Assembly: GCF_003574965.1 (NCBI RefSeq)
Contig: NZ_CP032317.1
Location: forward strand, 2,108,001 to 2,172,000
Length of the DNA: 64,000 nt
Direction: 5' to 3'
From: Hymenobacter oligotrophus
Lineage (GTDB): Bacteria > Bacteroidota > Bacteroidia > Cytophagales > Hymenobacteraceae
Position 1 is the stretch's first letter, and every line of letters begins with the position of its first letter. The notes under the pieces were generated by a model. That model was not told the origin of the DNA. It saw only the letters and a program-made list of their open reading frames with translations, and ran no database searches. Shown here piece by piece: positions 56,559 to 64,000 of this stretch. The translations under genes and the position numbers were made by a program.

Positions 56559-58601
56559 ATGCTTTTGTTTTTACGGTACCTAGGCCTGGCGGCATTGCTG
56601 GGCGTTATTACTCACCCGGCAGCGGCTCAGGACGAGCCCGTTAAGTTCGGCAAGATTGAGCCCGACGTTTTTAAGCCCAATCAGTACAAAGGCGCCGACG
56701 CTGCGCCGGCCGTTGTGCTCTGCGATTTTGGCACCTCGCGCATTGTAGGTGCCCAAGACGGGTTTAAGGTGGTGTTCGAGCGGGTTACGCGCGTGCTGGT
56801 ACTCAACAAAGCCGGCTACGAGCAAGCCAACGTGGCCGTGCCGCTGTATCACCGCGAGGGCAAAAAGGAAGAGCTGCTAAACTTGCGTGGCTTTACCTAC
56901 AACCTCGTGGGCGACAAAATCGAGAAGCAGAAGCTCGACAGCAAGGCCACCTTCGAAGAAAAGCTCGACGACCGCCACACCCTACACAAGTTTTCGCTGC
57001 CGAGCGTGCGCGAGGGCAGCATCATCGAGTACGCCTACACCATCAAGTCCGACTTCCTGTTCAACCTGCAGGACTGGCAGTTTCAGCGCGACGTACCGGT
57101 GGCTTGGAGCGAGTACCGCACCGTTATTCCGGGGTACTTTCAGTACAAGGAAATTCCGCACGGCTACCTGCCCTACACCGCGCAGGGCCGCGATATTGTG
57201 GGCTACTCCACAGGCTACACCCAATCTACCTCCGACCATTATGGCACGCACAGCGCCGCCACGGGCTCGGGCCAGCAAATGCTGCTGTCGGGCAAGGCCG
57301 TGCGCAGCGTGTGGGTGATGAAAAACGTGCCGGCGTTCCGCGAGGAACCCTTCATGACCACTCGCAACGACTACCTGGCCGCCATCGATTTTGAGCTCGA
57401 CAAGGTGGTGTTCGATCCGCAACGGCCGCAGCAAGTAAGCTCTACTTGGGAGAAGATTGCCTCGGAATTGCTGCAGGAAGAAGACTTTGGCGTGCGCCTG
57501 CAGGGCCGCTCGCCGCTCCACAGCGCCGCCGAAGCCCTAAAAGCCCAGTACCCCGAGCCGAACGCGCGTGCTGCGGCGGTTGTGGCCTTGGTGCAAAACA
57601 AGGTGCGCTACAACGGCCAGGAGCGCCTGTACGCCACCAACCCGCTCCGGCGGGTAGCGGAGCAAGGCCAGGGCTCTGCGGCCGAAATGAACCTGCTGCT
57701 GGTGCAAACCTTGCGCGACGCCGGCCTGGAGGCCCAGCCCGTGCTGCTGAGCACGCGCAGCCACGGCTTGGTGCAAACCGAAGTGCCGCTGCTTAGCCAG
57801 TTCAACTACGTGGTGGCCGCCGTAACGGCGCCCAACCAACCCGATTTGCTGCTCGATGCCACCGAGCCCCTGGTAGCGGCTGGCACCTTGCCGGAGCGGT
57901 GCCTCAACGGCCAAGGCCGCCTTATTACCGCCTCCGGCGGCAAATGGGTGTCGTTGGCGCCCAAGCTGCGCCACGTGCAGCTTACCACCGCTCGCCTTGC
58001 CCTCGATGAGCAGGGCGCCCTGAAAGGTACGCTGCGCGAAGAGTACAGCGGCTACGCCGGCCTGGCCCAGCGCCACGCAGCGGCTGCCAGCGGCGCGCCG
58101 GCTTACTTAAAAGCCTTTGCCCAACAACACGCCGAGTGGCAACTAACCGATGCCAAAGTCCTGAACCTGGACAAGCCCGATCAGTCGCTGCTGCTCGAAA
58201 CCGGCCTGGCGGTGCCCAGTTCGGCGGGCGGCAATGAGCAGCGGTTGTACGTGCCGGTAATGCAGCTTTTTACCAATGCCAAAAACCCCTTCGAGCACGC
58301 CGAGCGCGCGTACCCCGTGGATTTTGGCACGCTGCAGGAGCTTGTTACCACCGTGCAGCTGGCCTTGCCGGCCAATTTGGCCGTGGAGGAGTTGCCCAAA
58401 CCCCTACAGCTAGAGCTGCCCAATGGCGTTGGGCGCTACAGCTACCAGGTAAGCCAAGAGGGCAACACCCTACACCTTACCAGCCGCATGCAGCTGCGCA
58501 AAACGCAGTATCTGCCCCACGAGTACGCCGCCCTGCGCGAGCTGTTTACCCGCTCGCTGGCCAAAAACGCCGAGCCGCTCGTGTTTCGCCGCACCAACTA
58601 G
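56559..58601 (+). CDS. DUF3857 protein, transglutaminase fold without catalytic residues (first)
   Basis: 680 residues from the ATG at 56559 (a GTG six codons before is possible). Signal peptide ends near PAAAQ. The N-terminal half is DUF3857 (FERVTRVLVLNKAGYE, SVREGSIIEYAYT); the C-terminal half is a transglutaminase-like fold. Aligned with the third gene, the catalytic Cys position is Ala374 (GQGSAAEMN) and the His position is Tyr417 (FNYVVAA). So it is probably a pseudoenzyme that binds or scaffolds. Predicted periplasmic. 90 bases before an equal-length paralogue. Confidence 0.88.
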   Translation: MLLFLRYLGLAALLGVITHPAAAQDEPVKFGKIEPDVFKPNQYKGADAAPAVVLCDFGTSRIVGAQDGFKVVFERVTRVLVLNKAGYEQANVAVPLYHREGKKEELLNLRGFTYNLVGDKIEKQKLDSKATFEEKLDDRHTLHKFSLPSVREGSIIEYAYTIKSDFLFNLQDWQFQRDVPVAWSEYRTVIPGYFQYKEIPHGYLPYTAQGRDIVGYSTGYTQSTSDHYGTHSAATGSGQQMLLSGKAVRSVWVMKNVPAFREEPFMTTRNDYLAAIDFELDKVVFDPQRPQQVSSTWEKIASELLQEEDFGVRLQGRSPLHSAAEALKAQYPEPNARAAAVVALVQNKVRYNGQERLYATNPLRRVAEQGQGSAAEMNLLLVQTLRDAGLEAQPVLLSTRSHGLVQTEVPLLSQFNYVVAAVTAPNQPDLLLDATEPLVAAGTLPERCLNGQGRLITASGGKWVSLAPKLRHVQLTTARLALDEQGALKGTLREEYSGYAGLAQRHAAAASGAPAYLKAFAQQHAEWQLTDAKVLNLDKPDQSLLLETGLAVPSSAGGNEQRLYVPVMQLFTNAKNPFEHAERAYPVDFGTLQELVTTVQLALPANLAVEELPKPLQLELPNGVGRYSYQVSQEGNTLHLTSRMQLRKTQYLPHEYAALRELFTRSLAKNAEPLVFRRTN

Positions 58602-58691
58602 CCCCCTGCCCGCGGGCCGTGCCCCAATCACCTAGGGCATCGGCTAGCTCGGCGGCCGTGCTAAGCACATACTTTCTTTAACCCATTATTT

Positions 58692-60734
58692 ATGAAGCAC
58701 TGTTTACCCTTGTTGCTGACGCTGGCTGGCACCCTTGGCAGCGCCGCTTTCATCCCGGCCCTAGGTCAGGCCGACCCTATCAAATTCGGCAAGATCGAGG
58801 CGAAAGAGTTTGACCCCGCTGCCTTTAAAGCCGACAGCGCCGCCAATGCCGTATTGCTCTGCGACTTCGGCCGCACGCGCTTCAACGTGGGCCCCAAAGG
58901 CAACTTTCAGTATGTATTTGAGCGCACTACCCGCATCAAGATCCTGAAAAAAGGCGGCTACGAGTGGGCCGACGTGCAAGTGCCGCTCTACCACAAAGGC
59001 GGCGACGAGGAAAAGCTGAGCGGCGTGCACGGCTACACCTACAACATGGGCGCCAACGGCCAGATTGAGAAAGTGAAGCTGGAAACCGGCAACGCTTTCA
59101 CCGAAAAGGCCTCCGCCAACGTTACGCTGCGCAAGTTTACCATGCCCGGCGTGCGCGAGGGCTCGGTTATCGAGTACACGTACACGCTTACTTCTGACTT
59201 CCTGTTTAACTTTCAGGACTGGCAATTTCAGCACAGCATTCCGGTGCGCTGGAGCGAGTACCGCGCCGCCATTCCGGAGTACTTCGACTACAAGCAGCTG
59301 TGGCAGGGCTACGAGCCGCTGGCCGTGCAGGAGCGCACCGAAGGCAACGGGCAGTACACCGTGCGTTGGTCGGCCGAAATCAACACCTACGGCCGCACCT
59401 CGGGAGGCAGCGCCACCGTTACACCTAGGGTAATGCACCACCGCTGGGCCATGCAAAACGTGCCGGCCCTGCGCGAGGAACCGTACATGACCACTACCCG
59501 CGACTACGTATCGCGCTTGGATTTTGAGCTGGCCGGCGTGCGCTGGCCCGACGAGCCCTACCGCGACATGAGCAGCTCGTGGCCCAAAATGCAGCAAGAG
59601 CTGCTCGAAAGCGAAAACTTTGGCATGCAGCTGCGCCGCGGTGGCTTCCTGAAAACGGAAATCGACGCCATCGTGCAGAAGTACCCGAACGCGGTGGAGC
59701 GCGCGGCGGCCGTGCACGACTTGGTGCGCCGCAACGTAAAGGCCAGCGGCACGGGCCTGTACGCCACGGGCTCTATCCGGAAAACCTGGGAGCAGCACCG
59801 CGGCTCGGCAGCCGATGCCAACCTGCTGCTGATTACGCTGCTGCGCGACGCCGGCCTGAAAGCCAACCCCGTGATTTTGAGCACGCGCGAGCACGGCTAC
59901 GTCAACACCTCGTTTCCGCTGCTGTCGCGCTTCAACTACGTGGTGGCGCACGTGCAGCTGCCCGATAGCCAGCAGGTGCTGGCCGATGCCACCGAGGAGC
60001 TAGCCCCCTTTGGGATGCTGCCGGCCTCGTGCCTTAACGGCCAGGGCCGCCTGATTACCAGCGCCAAAGAAGGTGCCTGGGTACCGCTGCAGTCGAAGTT
60101 CCGGTTTGTGCACTTCCGCTCGGCCGAGCTTACGCTCGATGAGCGCGGCAGCCTAGCGGGCAAAGTGCGCGACGAAGGCGCCGGCTACCTGGCCCTGGTG
60201 CAGCGCAACTCCCTGCGCGAGCAAGGCGAAAAGAAATACGTGGAGAGCCTGCTGAAAAACAACGGCGGCTGGAAGATCGACAAGTTTGCGTTCCAGAACG
60301 TGGATGCCCTGGCCAAGCCCCTGTCGCTGAACCTGGACGTGCGCGTGCCCGGCGAATCGGAGCAACCCCTAGGTACCATTTACCTGAACGTGCTGCAAAC
60401 CCTCAATCAGGCCAGCAACCCCTTTCTGCTCACCGAGCGCCGCTTCCCCGTTGATTTCGGCACGCTGCTGGAAGAAACCAACATGGTAACCCTCACCCTC
60501 CCCGACAACTACACCGTGGAGGAGATGCCCGCCAGCACCGCCATCGAGTTGCCCGAGGGCGGGGGACGGTTCTTGTTCAGCATTACGCCCCTGGGCAACA
60601 AGCTGCAGATTACCAGCCGCCTGACCCTGAGCCGTGCTTTGTACTTGAGCGAGGAATACCCTTCGTTGCGGGAGTTTTACACGCGCATGCTGGCCAAGCA
60701 AGCCGAAAAAATCGTGCTGAAGCGCAAGTCATGA
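58692..60734 (+). CDS. DUF3857 protein, transglutaminase fold without catalytic residues (second)
   Basis: 680 residues, exactly the length of the previous protein. Signal peptide to about residue 26 (IPALGQA). DUF3857 half with FERTTRIKILKKGGYE and GVREGSVIEYTYT, then the transglutaminase-like half. The Cys position is Ala373 (RGSAADAN) and the His position Tyr416 (FNYVVAH), the same double loss as in the first copy. Both keep the nearby Cys in CLNGQGRLI. The stop overlaps the start of the third gene by four bases, so these are translated together. Confidence 0.88.
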   Translation: MKHCLPLLLTLAGTLGSAAFIPALGQADPIKFGKIEAKEFDPAAFKADSAANAVLLCDFGRTRFNVGPKGNFQYVFERTTRIKILKKGGYEWADVQVPLYHKGGDEEKLSGVHGYTYNMGANGQIEKVKLETGNAFTEKASANVTLRKFTMPGVREGSVIEYTYTLTSDFLFNFQDWQFQHSIPVRWSEYRAAIPEYFDYKQLWQGYEPLAVQERTEGNGQYTVRWSAEINTYGRTSGGSATVTPRVMHHRWAMQNVPALREEPYMTTTRDYVSRLDFELAGVRWPDEPYRDMSSSWPKMQQELLESENFGMQLRRGGFLKTEIDAIVQKYPNAVERAAAVHDLVRRNVKASGTGLYATGSIRKTWEQHRGSAADANLLLITLLRDAGLKANPVILSTREHGYVNTSFPLLSRFNYVVAHVQLPDSQQVLADATEELAPFGMLPASCLNGQGRLITSAKEGAWVPLQSKFRFVHFRSAELTLDERGSLAGKVRDEGAGYLALVQRNSLREQGEKKYVESLLKNNGGWKIDKFAFQNVDALAKPLSLNLDVRVPGESEQPLGTIYLNVLQTLNQASNPFLLTERRFPVDFGTLLEETNMVTLTLPDNYTVEEMPASTAIELPEGGGRFLFSITPLGNKLQITSRLTLSRALYLSEEYPSLREFYTRMLAKQAEKIVLKRKS

Positions 60735-62680
60735 GCCCAGGTTGGAAATCCACTCTTAAGCAGTTGGCACTGGCCGGCGCCTTGGGCTTGGCGCCGCTGC
60801 TGGTCCAGGCCGGCCAGCCCCCGCAATGGCCCGTCAGCAGCATTGCAGCCCCGCTACGCCAGGGTGCGCATGCCGTAATTCGTCAGCAAGACGACGTGCT
60901 TGCGGTGAAGGCGGCTGGGCGCATGGTGCACACCGTGCGCCGCGTGGTAACCGTGCTCGATGAGCAGGGCGACAACTGGGGCGTGGCCGTGGTACCCTAC
61001 GATAAGCTAACGCAAGTAAGCTACCTGCGCGGCACCGTGTACGATGCCGAAGGCCAGGCGGTGCGCACCCTGCGCCCCGCCGACATCAAAGACTACAGCA
61101 ACGTAAGCGGCGCTAGCCTTTTCGAGGACAACCGCGTGCGCGTGGCCGACCTGCGCCAGCCCCGCTACCCCTACACCGCCGATTTTACCTACGAATACAC
61201 CTCCGATAATACGCTGAATTTCCCGACCTGGAGCCCCCAAGACGAGGAGCACGTAAGCCTGGAGCACGCCACCCTGCGCGTAACTACTCCGACCGAGCTG
61301 CCGCTGCGCTACCTCGAGGAGCGGCTGCCGCAGGGCGGTGCCGTCACCAAAAGTCAGCAGGGCAGCCAGCTGGTGTATGCCTGGCAGCTTACCAACCTGC
61401 CGCCGCTCGAGCGCGAGGCCTACAGCCCGCCCGTGGCCGAGCAGGTGCCTACCGTGTACACCGCCCCTACCGCTTTTGAGGTGCAGGGCCACCGCGGCGA
61501 CATGACCACCTGGCAAGGCCTGGGTAAGTGGGAGTACGACCTGAACCAGGACCGCGCCGAGCTGAGCCCCGAGGTAAAAGCCAAAGTAACGGCTTTGCTG
61601 AAGGACGTGACCGACCCGCGGCAGCGCGTGCGCAAGGTGTACGAGTACTTGCAAAACTCCACGCGCTACGTATCGGTGCAGCTGGGCATTGGGGGCTGGC
61701 AGGCGTTTCCGGCTAGCACGGTGGCCAGCACCGGCTACGGCGACTGCAAGGCTCTGTCGAACTACTGCATGGCCTTGCTGCGCGCCGCTGGCATCGAGAG
61801 TTACTGCGCCATTATTGGGGCGGGCGAGCAACGGGCGGCCATTCGCACGTCGTTTCCGAGCAACCAGTTCAACCACATGATTTTGTGCGTGCCCATGCCC
61901 AAGGATACCGTGTGGCTGGAGTGCACCTCGCAAACCGAAGCGTTTGGGTACCTAGGCTCGTTTACGGGCGGCCGCCACGCCCTGCTGCTCACACCGCAAG
62001 GCGGCAAGCTGGTACGCACGCCGGCCTACGCCGCCTCCGCCAACGGCCAGTTTCGCAACGCGCAAGTGGCAATCGACGACAAAGGGTTTGGCCGAGCCAC
62101 GGTGCGCACCGTATCGACGGGGCGGCAGCAAGACGAGCTGGCGCAGATGCTAAGCGCCCTGCCGCCCGACGAGCAACGCAAGCAGGCGTATGCCCGGCTG
62201 GGGTTGGCTGCCGTTACCATCGAGCAAAGCAACTGGCAGCGCAACCACCTAGGCGCATTGCCCGCGGTTACGGAGCGCCTCACGCTGGCTTTGCCCAGCT
62301 ACGCCTCGCTTACCGGACGGCGCCTGTTTCTGGTGCCTAACTTGCTCAACCGCTTGCCGCCACCGGCCTCGGCAGTAGGGGCACGCCAAACGCCCTTGGT
62401 GTTGCACCTGCCCTTTACCGATGCCGATACCGTGCGCTTTACGGTGCCGGCCGGCTACAAGCCCGAGTCGGTGCCGGCGCCGGTGCAGCTGCGCACCGCG
62501 TTTGGCAGCTACGACGCGCAGGTGCAGGTGCTTCCCGATGGCAGCATTCAGTACATACGCCGGCTGCAAATGCCCAATGGCCGCTTCGAGGCCGCGCAGT
62601 ACGAAGCATACGAAGCCTTCCGCCAGCGCATCAGCAAAGCCGACCGCATGCAGCTGGTGTTGGTGCGGCCCGAATCCTGA
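60731..62680 (+). CDS. DUF3857 protein with intact transglutaminase-like domain
   Basis: 649 residues. Signal peptide to about 28. DUF3857 half with TVRRVVTVLDEQG, then STGYGDCKALSNY with Cys339, FNHMIL with His382 and WLECTSQTE with Glu397, the expected catalytic Cys-His-acid set, followed by a beta-rich C-terminal domain. Could be a periplasmic amidase/protease or cross-linking enzyme; the substrate is unknown. Third and last of the DUF3857 genes, coupled to the second by a four-base overlap, followed by a terminator. Confidence 0.9.
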   Translation: MSPGWKSTLKQLALAGALGLAPLLVQAGQPPQWPVSSIAAPLRQGAHAVIRQQDDVLAVKAAGRMVHTVRRVVTVLDEQGDNWGVAVVPYDKLTQVSYLRGTVYDAEGQAVRTLRPADIKDYSNVSGASLFEDNRVRVADLRQPRYPYTADFTYEYTSDNTLNFPTWSPQDEEHVSLEHATLRVTTPTELPLRYLEERLPQGGAVTKSQQGSQLVYAWQLTNLPPLEREAYSPPVAEQVPTVYTAPTAFEVQGHRGDMTTWQGLGKWEYDLNQDRAELSPEVKAKVTALLKDVTDPRQRVRKVYEYLQNSTRYVSVQLGIGGWQAFPASTVASTGYGDCKALSNYCMALLRAAGIESYCAIIGAGEQRAAIRTSFPSNQFNHMILCVPMPKDTVWLECTSQTEAFGYLGSFTGGRHALLLTPQGGKLVRTPAYAASANGQFRNAQVAIDDKGFGRATVRTVSTGRQQDELAQMLSALPPDEQRKQAYARLGLAAVTIEQSNWQRNHLGALPAVTERLTLALPSYASLTGRRLFLVPNLLNRLPPPASAVGARQTPLVLHLPFTDADTVRFTVPAGYKPESVPAPVQLRTAFGSYDAQVQVLPDGSIQYIRRLQMPNGRFEAAQYEAYEAFRQRISKADRMQLVLVRPES

Positions 62681-62705
62681 TACCGACCTACTGCCACACT
62701 TTTCT

Positions 62706-62741
62706 CAACAGCCACTCCGCTTAGGGTGGCTGTTGTTTTTT
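62706..62741 (+). terminator. Rho-independent terminator after the DUF3857 genes
   Basis: Twelve-pair stem CAACAGCCACTC/GGGTGGCTGTTG with one G-T pair, then TTTTTT. Confidence 0.85.
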
Positions 62742-62950
62742 GCTCCTACCGGGGTTAGGCAGCAGCCGGCTATCCGTTCGCAACTAATTTGCCGGGCCGG
62801 GTGTGACAACCGGTGATGCTTGCCCGCAACTGTGGCCGGGCGGCTGCGTTGTGCCAAGTACCGCCAGCATTTGTTTAAGCTCATGAGTGGCCGCAAAAGC
62901 TGTAAATTGATCTTTCAAATCTCGAAGCCGCATTCGAACTACCACTGCCT

Positions 62951-64000
62951 ATGCGCATATTATTTACCCTGCCCGGTACAGCGTTGCGCGGCGCTGTGCT
63001 GCGTGGCCTGCTTGCCGCGGGCTTAGGCTTGCCGTTTTCGGCCAGCGCCCAACGGGTGCTTTGGGCCGATGCTGATAGCAAGCCCCTGCCTGCCGCTGCC
63101 CGCCGCACTGCCCAAGCCCTAGGTAGGTACCGGATGGTAACGGTGCAACTGGCCAACCTGCGCGCCGCACTGGCCCCGGCGGCCAACAGCAACAATGCGC
63201 GTAGCGCTGGCCCGGTGGTGTCGTTGCCGTTGCCCGATGGCAGCTCGGGCCGGTTCCGGGTTACCGAAACGCAGGTGATGGCGCCCGCACTGGCAGCCCG
63301 CTACCCCGCCATTAAAACGTACTCCGCCCAGGGCATCGACGACCCCACGGCCACCGCCTACCTCGATGTATCGAAGGCCGGGCTGCACGCCATGATTTTG
63401 TCGGCGGGCAATACGGTGTACGTGGACCCTGCCGCCGGCGGGCCGGAACACTTGGTGTTCTACAAGCGCGACATCAACGACGCGGCGTTGGCCCGGCGTG
63501 TGTGCCTTACCCAAACAACCTCGGTGCTTAGCCGGCGGCTTGGTCCGTTGCAAGGCGGCACCGCGGCCCGCAGCAACGGTACCCAGCTGCGCACCTACCG
63601 CCTGGCCATGGCCTGCACGGGCGAGTACGCAGCCAAAAAAGGCGGCACCACCGAGGGCGCGCTGGCCGGCATTGTGGCCTCGGTAAACCGCGTAAGCGGC
63701 GTGTACGAAAAGGAGCTGTCGATTCGGCTGCAGCTGATTGGCAACACCGACCAGCTGATTTTTCTCGACCCCGCCACCGACCCGTACACCAACGAAAGCA
63801 CCGAAGCCACCCTCAACACCAATCAGCAAGTAACCGACCAGCGCATTGGGCCGGCCAATTACGACATCGGCCACGTGTTTACGACCGATGGCGGCGGGCT
63901 GGCGGGCCTGGGCGTGGTGTGCATTGGCAACAACAAGGCACGCGCCACCACCGGCCTGCCCAACCCCATCGGCGACGCATTCGACATCGACTTTGTGGCG
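62951..64000 (+). CDS. Secreted reprolysin-like zinc metalloprotease, 3' end outside window
   Basis: 350 codons present, open to the window edge. Signal peptide MRILFTLPGTALRG up to SASAQ. A propeptide-like region, then YRLAMACTGEYAAKKGGT, SVNRVSGVYEKELSIRL, TDPYTN, and YDIGHVFTTDGGGLAGLGVVC, the start of the M12-type metalloprotease domain common in Bacteroidota. The zinc-binding HEXXHXXGXXH would be the next few residues after FDIDFVA, just beyond the window. A type IX tail is likely further on but not visible. The gene is separated from the DUF3857 set by a terminator. Confidence 0.85.
   Translation, partial: MRILFTLPGTALRGAVLRGLLAAGLGLPFSASAQRVLWADADSKPLPAAARRTAQALGRYRMVTVQLANLRAALAPAANSNNARSAGPVVSLPLPDGSSGRFRVTETQVMAPALAARYPAIKTYSAQGIDDPTATAYLDVSKAGLHAMILSAGNTVYVDPAAGGPEHLVFYKRDINDAALARRVCLTQTTSVLSRRLGPLQGGTAARSNGTQLRTYRLAMACTGEYAAKKGGTTEGALAGIVASVNRVSGVYEKELSIRLQLIGNTDQLIFLDPATDPYTNESTEATLNTNQQVTDQRIGPANYDIGHVFTTDGGGLAGLGVVCIGNNKARATTGLPNPIGDAFDIDFVA

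Noticed and set aside
62760-62900. Possible cobalamin-type riboswitch in the gap before the metalloprotease
   Set aside because: Some GC-rich stems and a GTGACAACCGG-like stretch are there, but no B12-box or other conserved riboswitch core is seen.

Overview
The window reads as chromosomal DNA of an aerobic, GC-rich member of the Bacteroidota, most likely a Hymenobacter-type organism (family Hymenobacteraceae). Reasons seen in the sequence: upstream elements of the TAnnTTTG type (the Bacteroidota -7 promoter box), two Oar-like TonB-dependent receptors, secreted proteins with a type IX secretion C-terminal domain, DUF3857/transglutaminase proteins, and few recognisable Shine-Dalgarno sites. 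The genus is an inference from gene content and could not be checked by search.

Layout. Positions 1-25.7 kb hold a surface-polysaccharide locus: a TPR protein and a polytopic membrane protein that may be a polymerase, ten soluble or membrane-anchored glycosyltransferases (GT2 and GT4), an ABC exporter/flippase, three DegT-type sugar aminotransferases, two FdtA-type ketoisomerases, two acyltransferases, UDP-glucose dehydrogenase plus UDP-glucuronate decarboxylase (UDP-glucose to UDP-GlcA to UDP-xylose), and an AsnB-type amidotransferase. One part (about 15.3-19.5 kb) is strikingly AT-rich and looks imported. Positions 25.8-38.6 kb are housekeeping: an acyl-CoA-binding protein, a GlcD-like flavoprotein, an NlpC/P60 lipoprotein, two tandem Oar-like receptors, a tRNA-Ala(GGC), the cysteine pair serine acetyltransferase/cysteine synthase, and a cupin. 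Positions 38.8-47.3 kb carry a type IX-secreted beta-helix protein, a HEAT-repeat/cyclophilin lipoprotein, a large membrane protein and small lipoproteins. Positions 47.4-52.5 kb are a xanthine dehydrogenase operon (xdhA, xdhB, xdhC) with a repeat element inside it. Positions 52.5-64 kb hold a lipoprotein, a divergent ABC exporter/MFS pair, three DUF3857 proteins in a row, and the start of a secreted metalloprotease that runs off the end.

The most unusual feature is not a gene. The palindrome CCTAGG occurs about 71 times by hand count, roughly three to four times what base composition predicts. In coding DNA it is almost always phased as Leu(CTA)-Gly, it sits at the base of long terminator hairpins, and it is completely absent from a 13-kb stretch (about 9.7-23.0 kb) covering most of the glycosyltransferase locus. 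The other notable item is the DUF3857 trio: two tandem, equal-length proteins have lost the transglutaminase Cys and His, while the third keeps them.
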